From NCBI RefSeq assembly GCF_022581195.2, contig NC_061463.1, positions 8,928,001 to 8,992,000 of the forward strand: 64,000 nt of DNA. Direction: 5' to 3'. The stretch's first letter is position 1. The number at the start of each line of letters is the position of its first letter. The stretch comes from Helicoverpa zea (Eukaryota > Arthropoda > Insecta > Lepidoptera > Noctuidae). Both the position numbers and the translations under genes were made by a program. This document shows positions 34,280 through 46,200 of this stretch, in pieces. The notes under the pieces are model-generated. The model saw only the letters and a list, made by a program, of their open reading frames with translations, searched no databases and was not told the origin of the DNA.

Positions 34280-37200
34280 TCAGAGCGCGAACATAGAGTC
34301 CTGTTCCTCCTTGTTGATCTGTCGGTGGCGGGGGGTGAGGGCGGCGGGGAGGGGCGGCGCGGGGGTGGCGGGGGTGGCGGGGGCGGGGGCGGGGGCGGGG
34401 GCGGGGGGCAGGGTGTCGGCGGCGGCGGCGCGTTCCGCGAGGAACTTGTCGAAGTCGCTGCTTGTTACACTCTCTTGACCACCGGTAGCTTCTGAGGCGG
34501 CCTGTCAAATTATAGAGGGTTAGATTAGAAGTGCTAAAAAGGTGGAGGTTTTGTGGTCCAAGATCGAGGAGCGAAATTACAACTAATCTGATATGGCGTT
34601 GTAAGTTGAGGTTCTGTGTGCCAAGATTGAGGAGTGAAATTACAAAGCATCTGACTTCATCAGAAAGTTGTAGGTTGAGGTTTCGTGTTCCAAGCTCTAG
34701 GAGATATTTTTGTATGTTGAGTTTGTTCTGTGCTGTCAATAGTGGAACCCCTTATATGATTATGATAATTTTTAAGCATGTTCTTGAAATGAGTGCTGAA
34801 AATCAACATGACAAATGGGGCAAAACTGAACATTTCAAAAAATCGTCTAAAAAATACTTTGGTGTAGTAAACTACACATGACAGGTAATGCATAGTGACA
34901 GTCAAAAATAAAAAATATAATAATTATTTACACCATACTTACTCGTGAAATGAAAGAATGTTAAACATAATATTTAAAATAATAAATTGATAAAATAAAC
35001 ATAAAACACACCTTCTCCTGTTCTAACCAAGCGGCTATTTCATCGATCTCGCGCTGATCCATGCCAGACGGCTAGAATATTCCAGAAATAAACATAAAAT
35101 AATTGTTATATACGAACAAACAAAACTCCTATGGAAAATTAATAAAACATCTAATAGAGAATAAAGCAAATATTTTGTTATAAAAAATTAATAAAAAAAA
35201 ATTACTAGTGGATTATTAGTCTTCTTAGTAGATAAGGAAAAAAAGTACAAAATCGTATCATGTCGAAGTGATATTGAAAGCATTTTTTACGACAAAATGA
35301 AAAAAAAAAAAATAATCGAAATTAATAAATCTTATCCGAGACCCCGTACGCTCCAAAATGTATTATATGACGATTTTATGACCAAGCCACACCCCTTTTA
35401 AAACCCCCATATTCACTCCACACCAAATTAAATTAGTAAAAAAAAACTCAAAACATCACATCAGCACAACACGCCAAACTAAACATGAACAAAACTACAT
35501 AATATTATAATTAATCAGTTATAATACCTATTATATATCTACTAATGATGTACATACCAATGGCTGTCCTTGTGTGGCCCTCTGGCTGGCGGCCGAAGCC
35601 AGGCCGGTAGATGTCTGCTCCTCTAAGTTATCTGCGTAACTGCTGCCACTGAAACATAAAATATGTAAATCAAGTTAGTTCCTTTACTACGCTTTTTATG
35701 TTATAACTAGCTTTTGCTAGGGGTTTCACCCGAATCCTGATGGGATTTCCAGCTCCCGGAAAAAAGTAATCGATGTTTTAAATTACTGATGTCAAGAGTT
35801 CATCATGCGTCAAGAGGAACACACATTATACCTACAATAAACTTTCGCGTTACAATATAAGTAAGAACTTCATGCATTATTTTTCGGTACATGATGATGA
35901 TGATCAACAATATTCTATCAGGTAAAAATATAAGGCAATGCATAGCTGTAGATCGATTGTTTTTTAAATGCAAGAAACTCGAACACTGCAGAACTGTTTT
36001 CAAGCAATAATTTAAAGCACATAACTAACCCAGTCTTAGAGTTCTCGTAGGTAAGGTTACGCGACTGCGCGAACATGTCGAACTCGTCCTTAGAGCTGCC
36101 CGGGGACTTGTCTAGCTGAGCGTCCTTCACCGCTGGAATGGGAGAAAAAGGATAAAATATAATAGCTATATACTACACTTTTATAGGAATTGTATTTCCG
36201 AAATTCAAGCATGGGTAGGCTCCCGAATTTTGGAGAGACATTTTAAAATATAAGCCAAAATATACCATACAAATTGTTTCATATTTAAATTAAATATACG
36301 ATAAAAGTTTTGTTTTCTTAAGGAATTGTGAAAATAAAATAAAATATTATGTGGCAGTATATAGAATGTATTAAAAATATGCAAGTTGCTCCACTTACTC
36401 AGTTTAGCAATATCAGGTACATCGTCGCTGAGATCAATCAGAGCATCATCGTCAGCTTTCTTTGCTGTAAGTTTATAAACAAAACCATTAAATAAGGTAA
36501 ACACTTTGCTGTGTATCAAATGATTGACAGAAAGTTAGTTATATCAATTAGAAAATAAACGGTGACAACTTATTTATGTTTCATTTTTTGCAATACATAA
36601 AAGTAGTTTGTCCCGGCTGTCATTTGTACATCTTTGTCGTTACGGGTAATCAGAATACTAACGTGATGCGGGAGCGTTAGATCCAGGAACTCCCATGGCA
36701 GCGCCCAGGATGGCTGATGGAGTGGCGCCACCGGTTGCAGCATTCCTGATAAAACAATTATTTTTGAGCTCATGTAATTTAATTCCTTTACGTAGCTTAT
36801 TATCAATATGAGGAACAAGAGTCCCGCTGCTTTCCCGCAAACGACATGCTTATGCTTTTAAGTAATGCGAGAGTGCAATTACTGTTACCCATTTTCTTTG
36901 GGTTATTACTATATTTAAAATTCTGTAGGTTTTAAAAGCTTGTGTGGACATCAAAATCAGCCGTCTGAGCGTGAAGAACACAAACTTTCCCATTGAAACT
37001 ATTTTTTTTACTCCTTAGTCACCCTTCCAATGTTAATTACGTTAGCAATTTGTTCCATCTCCTCACCTGTTATTAACAAATCGTCCGTGTCTCAGCAGCA
37101 GATTGTTAAGACGGTCATTGGCATGCAGCAGTTCGGCAGTGAGGGGCGACTCGCCAGCCAGGCGGCCGATTAACTCCGCCACGCGGGTCTGCATAGCGCG

Positions 37201-40200
37201 GAGTGTGTCTGCTAACTCCTGGAAATACGAAATGTAGGAAAATATAGAATGATGTACGGTATTGAGTATTTATTGGTAGTTTTAAAGTGACTCCAGAAGG
37301 GTCACATACATAATAACTTGTAACTTAATGTTTTATGTAACTAAGGCCCATTTTCGCTGACGAGAACGAAATAAACTTTATAAATTGAACACTGGAATAC
37401 ACGGTTTTTAAGAAAACGGCTGTTTATGATATCGGTTGACTAGGGTCTATTTCATTTTTAAGCAGTTGCTATAAGCAAGGGATACAAGTATCTATAGATT
37501 TACAGTACTTTCAAGTTTGGGGTTAGCAAGAAAGATTAGTACAAGTAGTTAATATTCAAACACAAGACCATTTACAAGTTTTTTTGGTCTGCATATTTGG
37601 AATTCAACAGACTCTAACTGTCGCCTATAAATTTTAAAAAAATTACGTCAAACCATTATTAAAAAAGCCCATTTAAATACGCAAACATCAGAGCATCTTC
37701 TGTTTTAAGATATAATTAATTAAAGTCCCGTTATCAGTGCTCCACAGATTAAAAAGACCCGCCTTAAAATGCTTACAATAAAGTCTTGTGTAAATCCTTG
37801 ACTTCAATGTGCGGTCGTTAACTCTATCTGCCATTGACACGTTATTTACACAAAAACAAACAAACAAAGGTACCTTTGTACAGCAATTGAATTGCATAAT
37901 AAAACCGGAATTTTATCGGGATTTTGGCAAGGTTGTAGGTATTTACAAGGTCTTTACACAGCTGTTGTTTGTTGTCCGTTGTCGTTTGTTTATGGTTTAC
38001 TTACGAAGTTTCCACAAACAACAAAGTATGCTTTGAAGTTACTTATTGAACTTGAAAGAACAGCTTTGAAATCTTGTGACAACAATACGACTGACTCCTA
38101 AGAAAACATATAGTATAACTTTTAGATAATTCTCGCCAAATAGCTTTGCATTCTGAAGTTACCCTTAAAAAGCCTTGCGCACCGTAAAATCACTGCAAGC
38201 CAACTTCGGACAAGCAAAGACACTGGACGAAAAGGTATTTTATGATATCCTCTTCTCTCTTCTTCATCCCCACTCTTCTAACTATCTTCGGGAAAGCTTT
38301 GAATTCCTTGTACCTAAAGGTTAACCCTGTTACTTCTTCATCCCTTCTTCGTGTCCCGCCTTCGAGTATAATGGGTCCTTCACTGTTGCCGTGCGTTGTG
38401 ACGCTTTGGAATTCTTGAATGGCTAATATGAGTACTCACCACGGCCAGGTCAGCGCGGAGCTTGTTCTGACTCTCTGATGTTATACCTGAGGTATAATAT
38501 AATACAGTACTCACATTAAGCAGCTCGATGTCAGTGTCATGGTGGGCGGTGTGGGGCTGCGTGGTGAGCTCGTTGAGCATGTCGTTCATCACGTTCATGT
38601 TGCCGTCCACCACGGCCAAGTCAGCGCGGAGCTTGTTCGTCTGACTCTCGGATAGCGTTACCTGGGGAAATATGGCGATTGTATAGTGTGTAAATATTAT
38701 AAACAAGGTTTTTCGTTTGTACCCTAAAGGATCTGAACGACCTAGGCTATATTTTATCTCGATAAGGGCAGTAGTCCGCACGGAACGCGGATGGAACGGC
38801 GGGAAAACGGCTAGTGATACCTATATAATATCAAATAAAAAAATAACATTATTTCTGTTGAACATAATCATAACGGTTTTCTGTGAAATAGCATTTTGGA
38901 AACACGTTCAAAAGAGTTTATTGAGTTTAGTAACGACATAATAACAATTGGGTAAATTGAGTCTGATCGCTTATTCATTAGACAAGATAGTTCTAGTAAT
39001 CGTGGGACGTTACAAACCAGCCGATTTGGCATTTAATAATCATCATCAGCCTATCGCAGTCCACTGCTGGACATAGGCCTCTCCAAGTGCACGCCACTGA
39101 GATCGATTTTCGGCTTCTCGCATCCAGCTCCTGCCAGCCGTCTTGCGCAAGTCATCACTCCACCGTGCCTGAGGACGTCCTACACTACGTTTGCCGAGGC
39201 GCGGTCTCCACTCTAGAACTCGTTTACCCCAACGGTTATCGGTTCTTCGGCTAATATGGCCAGCCCACTGCCACTTCAGCTTGCTGATTCGATAGGCTAT
39301 GTCGATGACCTTGGTTCTCTGACGGATTACCTCATTTCTGATGCGATCCCTCAGAGAAACGCCGAGCATAGCCCTTTCCATAGCCCGCTGAGCGACTTTA
39401 AACTTGTGGACCAGCCGTACCGTCAGTGTCCACGTTTCGGCTCCGTAAGTCATGACAGGTAGGACGCACTGATTAAAGACTTTTGTCTTTAGGCACTTAA
39501 TAATAATAGGTATAATATTTAACACATTTAATAATAATAGGTATAATATGAAATATGCATATTCATGTAGCATTGGCAGAACTCGCATATATTTCATTAC
39601 CTACCCAACAGCATGTCTGTCTTTATCTTTATCCACCTAGCTTTATCAATTCAGACGCAAAAAAAAAATTGTCTATGAAAGACGTCATTAAAAAAAGCTA
39701 TCGAAAAACATTGAAACAAAAGACTTGACTGATAAATCCTCAAGTGTCAACGGCCCAGTTCAATTGCACTTCGTAATCGACTGTAGTTTCATTATCTTTG
39801 ATACGATAGTTATAAACAAAGATAAATACTGCCAGACTAATTGACAATAATATCGATGATGCAGAAAATGTATTAAAGAGGTTGCACGAGCTAAGGGGTA
39901 CTTAAGTATAAGAGGTAGAAGTTGTTAACTAGTGTTTCTGTTTATATTAATAGCAATTATGTAAGTTAATATTGAGTATTGTTGTTTATAGGACATTGAA
40001 GCTGATTCCAAATTACCAAACCTTATTGAAAAAAAAAACAAAACATCGAATTAGTTTTCGCCGAAGTCACTACACTTAATGACGGCTGGCAACTAACATG
40101 CTTTTTATCATCTTTCCTCGGCAATAAAAAGCTGATTAAAGAATCGTTTTAAAACTATACTCACAGTTGCAGAGATCTGTTCCTGAGTAGGGCGACTAGG

Positions 40201-43200
40201 CGAGTTTTGCGGCATAGCTGATCGTTGAGGCGAGCCAATGATGGGCTCTCCACTGTCAGGAACACTCTGTGTAACAACATTCATTATTACGAACCATGGA
40301 AAACCAAATGACGAGCGGAGAAGCCATAACGGAAAATCGCCTAAGGCCTCATTTACGGAGACGCGGGGCGTCTCGCGTCGCGTGTGGCGTGGCGTCTTGC
40401 GGCGCGTCGGACGTTTTTTCTGTTTACGGTGGTGCGGCGCGTGAAGCGGCACGCATCATCGCACTCAAACTTATGATACTTATATAACTTATATAACTCT
40501 AGCGTGTAGCGAAGCACGCGGCGTCCATCGCGGCGCACTATGGGAAAATCGCGTATGTTTCGTCTCAAAACTCCGTATCTCAGTTATTTCAAAACTAAAT
40601 GATCTGTAATTTTGCACACATATACTTGAAAGTACAAGGTTTAATAAAAAAAAATAATAATTTAAAAAAATATGTTTATTAATTTATTTAAAAAATAAAA
40701 CTTAAAAAAATACATGCATTTATAAGAAAAAAAATATTTTTTTTGTAATTTACTTACATTAAATATAATTAAATATCATTGTATAACGAGAAAACAATAA
40801 TATACAAAATTCAACAAGCTCCTACAGATTTTTGTTGACAGCAAGAAGGGACTTGGCTTCATCGAAAAGTTCTTTCGATATTGTTTCTGAGGTATTTCTC
40901 AAACTTGATATATATGGATCAGAAGTGTATAATAAGGTATGGAAAACGTCTGTATTGGTAGCCGCTCTTGAACACTTTCTAGAATGATGAAGTCTAAACT
41001 TTTTGTAATCCTTGTTGCGGGATTCTTGAGCGTCTTCGGACAATTGTCCGATAGGTAAAATAGCATAGTACTCAATGATTTTTTCTCCGTGAATAAGTAT
41101 TTTATGTACGGAGGAAGGCATATAATACCAATTATAAATATTTACGTACAGTTGGGCGGTACTATATGCGTATTCACCGAACTTTTTTGAATCAATAGCC
41201 ATTCCAGATGACATAGTTTGTAGTATAATGTACATTCGTTTTATAAGTTCTACGTCTACACCTGTAATGTCTGCAGAGCAAGAGTAATTCTGAAAAAATC
41301 TCCGAGCTGTGTTTCCATCATTACTATTTCCAGTGCCTTGTCGAGGTTTATCGATATGCAGTCCCATTTCCTCCCTAAACCGCTTTTGTACCAGTTTTTT
41401 CTTTTCGTCTTTGTTTTTTTTATTTTCTGGTGTAGTGGCTGACCACTTTTGGAAAGACAAGTTATAGGAAATGTGTAAAATCATCTCCATGCTTCTAATC
41501 CAAGCGTGTAGTGTTGACAGTCCATATTGAAATGAACTTTCATTCACATCTCGTGTCCTAACTGCCTCTAAGTTATTCATTTGCCGAGGAGTAGCACCAC
41601 AAATTGTACAAGAAGCGCTTGAAGGAGTTTCAGTTAAAACTTGTGCTACTTTACCATCAATCATGGTTAAAAATAGGTCATGAGTAATTTCAATTACTTC
41701 ACCATTCTTATTTATCATGGAAGGGGACAGGATTTTAATTTGATTTTTGATATCAGCCACAACAGACGCGGTTTTTTCAGGAGTTTCTTTGGCAAATTCT
41801 ATTAATATAGGTCGGCAATATCTTACGGATGAGCAAGCTTCATTTTTCCAAATAACGATATTAGTTGTCACATCTATGAGTTTAATGGGTACAAGTGAAG
41901 CAATAAAAAGGTTCGCATCTGATATGAAATCGCTTTCTTCGGGCAAAACTTGCTTGTATTCACTTTGCCCTGATGACCCGTCACAACCCCATTTGCAGAA
42001 TAGTTTCAACTGTCTTAAACCGTTTTTGTAAACTGAACCAATTAGTAATATACGAGCTACAGTATGATCCAATAAGTCCTGCAGATTGACTTTTGCACTT
42101 ATGTTAGTAATGGTTATGCTCGAATCTGGTGGGTAACACATCTTCTTCGCTTCGGCTAAAGTTGGATAAGAAGGAAACACTGAGCAGTTTTTGTCCGCCA
42201 AACAAATTCGAAGTTTCCCATACTGTTCTTTGTTAAGGTCTAAGTCAATAAATGTCCGTAGTGCTTCTTCCTTTGTAAAAGGTGTAACGTCTTCAGGGTT
42301 CTCAGTTATGAATTTAAGAAACTTTTTCTTATCATTTTTTGGCGCAGTTCGTATAATATTAACAATTGTGGCCTCCTCCGTCTCACCCATAGACCGCAAC
42401 TCCTGAGTATATGCATTGAGCACACACTCCAATCCGTATTCTTGTATGAATTGCATGTTTTTTCGTTTCTTTGTTTTTTCTGAAGATGCTTCGTATGGTT
42501 TCGATGGTCTGCCACCTGCACTGCTTCCAGATGTATTAGGGTCATTAACTGTGACTCGACACTCCAGTGGAACACGAAATTCACCATTTAACCAGTCGAA
42601 GTTCTTACTTTCAAAGCGTTCTCTTTTCCGGGATGCATTTCTCCAGCGTTCGTTACATTTAGACACCAAGTTTCTTTGAATGTAGGAGATCACAGTAGCC
42701 ATATCGTCTGGTGACAAATTGAAATTTTCATGCAAGTAGTCTTCTATATTATTCCCATTTATCAACAAATTGCACAACTCTCGTTTACTACAAACAAATT
42801 CACCCATTATTTAAAATCAGATAACTTCTGTGAATATTTGAAAATAGGTTTGAACTGCTTTTTAAAAGCAACTGAATTTCTGACGAACAACTGTGGATGT
42901 TTCAGGGTTCGCCTTTCTTTTATAGGCCAATAAAATAGTGCTATGTGCAAAAAGATAAGAAACTAATATTTGCATTCTTCCCATAACCTGTTTTTAACTT
43001 GACCCTAATAGATAAAGTGACCATATTTTATCATATAAGGTGGTCAAAACTATATCAAAACCACAAATAACTATTAATAATACTCATCACTGTAATGACC
43101 ATTTTATCAATTTGACACAATAGATAACAGATGATTATGTGAGAAGTAAAATCATATTGGAAAAAAATATTTTTTTTATCTCGCGATATGTTTTGGCACC

Positions 43201-46200
43201 GTGTCAGAAAAGGCGCAAGTATGCGCAACTTTTTTTTTTCTCCTTGTGTAAACTAATGTATAAAGATCGTAATACAACAAATATCTCGACATCGGCAAAC
43301 AGCGGCAACCGGGTAAGTCTCATTAAAAAAAAAAGTAACCCGAAAATTATACCATCTTAAACTACATTGGTTAATTTTTATTTATTTATTTATTATACAT
43401 AATATTATTTAAGAAACGTTATGAGGAGATTATAAGCATTTCAAAAATGTATAATACTTATACATTTATATCAAAAACTTTCGAGTAATGTGGCGTTGAA
43501 TTGTAGTAATGTATTGTGCTAAAATCACATCATTGAACATGGGTTAGCTTTGATGCCTTTTTTTATACATTTAGGTTAGCAAAAAATAATTTAAAAAATA
43601 TAGAAAAGAAAGCTCATTTATAAGACTAAATTAATTAATTAGTTTTACTCCATAACAATGACTTTCAGGTGAAACGGTTTTGAGACGGCCTTGTATGGGG
43701 CTTTCCCATAGTGCGGCGGCGCACGCTCGCCTCGATCAAATCGACTAGTTTTATGTTGGCGAGAGATGGGAGCTTCATCGAGAATTGCCGCTGCGTGCGC
43801 CGCCGCGATAAACGCCGCGTGGGATGCGTCGGTGCCATCCGCGGGCTCGGCCACAAAAAACGCCCTAATTCAAACAAATGCGTCTAAACGCACTCATACA
43901 ACGCCATATATTTGAATTCAGCGTGGGCCGCGCCCCTCAACGCAACGCGCGACGCCCCGCGTCTCCATAAATGAAGCCTAAGAAAGTAGCGCGCCAAAAT
44001 GCGGGTGAGCGGGACGTTACTGACTACGCATTTAAACACCTTTGGAACCCGCTCATTTCAAAAAACAAATCACCAATCAATAGAAACTTATCTTTGACAG
44101 ATGTGTCAAGGAATCTAAACGCCTCGTTACTTACTAGTAACTGTTCGTTTTGGTCACTCCTACCGTAGGCAACTTGATCTACAAGAAGGCGCTTCACCTA
44201 CCTGCGTTATGACAGTTCCGCTCATCTTTCCTTACTCCTTAACAACACTTAATACACTAACTTGGACGGAATACAATATCATACTGAACTCGTTTTAGTC
44301 ATTATACAGCTGGAGATAATGCGTTATAAATATAGGATGGTATTTCAAGTAAAAGGTGACTAGGTGAGATTTCTGAGGCAGCGACCTTGGATATAAAATG
44401 TTCAGATTAGATTTTGTTTTTTAAAGTTTAGATGATATTATAGATAAATACTGTTTTGACTAGACAGAGGAAAAGTTGTGAGACAGCCAATTGAATGACA
44501 TTAAGTGTTGTTCTTTTTGATGCCTAAAGTACTGAATCTAAATAACGTAGGACTGATTCCACACATTTGTTCTTAACCAATCGTAATGTTCATGATTCCA
44601 CTTCAAAAAAATATCATAAATTGTATCTTTTTTTTTCATTTTTTTTAATTTCCAAAAGAAATAAAAAGTCTATAAATAATAATGTTATATTGATGTATAT
44701 CAGTTACTTTTTATAAAATTTTATCGTTATCCATAATTTCCATTGCAGTAGTTGTAAACAAATGCAGCAAGCGATAACTTTTATGTGTATCTGCCTACCT
44801 ACGTACGTGAGTGTACATTCATACTTATTTAGTAATACAATACTATCATTTATGCGGTAAACGGTTATCTAGCTAATATTCCTGCTAGTAATATGATATA
44901 TGTTGGACTAAAACTTAATCATACATATCATTTAGGTACATCATGCCATAGACAAAATTCCTACATGATGCAACCTTTGCGAAATCATAAACAACCAAAA
45001 AGTATTTTCAACTATTTATATACCTTTGTAACATAGTTGTCATCTGAGTCATAATATTTTCTTTATCGAACGGATCATGGATTATCGTGTCACAATGTAG
45101 GGAAATAAAACCGATAAGCGATCGATATTAGATGATAGTACAGTTTTTAACATAAAATTGTATGCGAAACATGACATATCACTGTTGGACTTAGAACTCC
45201 TGAGGGCTGCCAGAGCCGGTAGACATTTTTGCGTAGATATTTGTAGCCAGCAAAAACTTTTGCTCCTAAGATTTCTACTCAAAAATGTCTATGAGCTATA
45301 CTGACCATACTTGCCATTTACCTCATCTACACTGATATTAGAAAGAGGAAAAAAATGTACTTCTGTTGGTAACGGAGAAAATCAAAACCGATTGGACCGA
45401 TTTTAAAATTTCTTTCTCAGTTGGAAAGCTTCACTCTTCCCGAGTAACATAGGCTATCTATGTTTTATGCCGGGTACGGTCAGTAGTTCCTACGGGACGC
45501 GGGTGAAACCGCGGGAAAACAGCTACTATGATTTAAGGCAAATAGGTCTATATAAAAATGTATGTTGGAATAAAATAGACTGATATGATAAGATACATAC
45601 CCTTTGCGGTGTGAATATGGGCGCCATGGCATCCAAGTCAGTCATGGGGAATTCAACACCTTTAGTTCGCAACTCCGTGTAGATCTGAACGACACCCTGA
45701 AACAATGACCATGTCTATTGAGTATCAGTATATTTCCTGATAACTTAAATAAATAAGGAAAGTATTCTTTCCTTATTAATTTAAGTGAGCGATAAGTCAG
45801 ATCTTGAGTGGAGACTATTAAAAATAGAACTGATCTTTGGTAAGAGTATTATAGAAGGTTGTGCTGGAATGATTAATTACAATGAGGGAATACAATTAAT
45901 AATTATTATTGCAACTACGGAGGTTTGTAGTGGGCATTCATTCATAGCATTTCTCTAAGAAAACAAACAATAAATAATAATAAACATCGCATATTTAATA
46001 ACAGTTATGACATAAAATATTTTCTATTGAATATAATAGGATTTTCACACGCGATCTCATAAAATACCATTTACAATTCGAGTACTAAATTAAACTTCGG
46101 TTTGCTATCAATTTACGTTTATTTGGCTTTTTCTGTACTGGGGTAATCTGTTTAATTCAGTGTCTATTGGATTATGTCTTAAGCTGTTTTAGTGCATAGT

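Larger units (their letters stand above)
40345..43978. mobile_element. CpG-rich foldback MITE interrupted by a Transib element
   Basis: The outer ends are inverted repeats: left GGCCTCATTTACGGAGACGC GGGGCG, right (complement) GGCTTCATTTATGGAGACGC GGGGCG. TAA flanks both (40342-40344 and 43979-43981). Removing the internal Transib and one CGGCG leaves about 451 bp of GC-rich sequence, similar in size and style to the MITE at 33204-33633 but different in sequence. It lies in TOM1 intron 4. The TAA duplication suggests PIF/Harbinger mobilisation. Confidence 0.85.

Noticed and set aside
38440..38486. A stand-alone cassette exon (duplicate of part of TOM1 exon 6)
   Set aside because: Spliced in phase 0 it would start GTA TAA and stop, and the preceding intron would be only 28 nt. 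An extended exon 6 is the more credible reading.
40345..43978. The outer GGCCTCATTTA inverted repeats as the ends of the transposon that encodes the 661-aa protein
   Set aside because: The protein is Transib-like, and inner CACTATGGGAAA ends with an exact CGGCG duplication define the true element; the outer repeats carry TAA duplications and belong to an older MITE.
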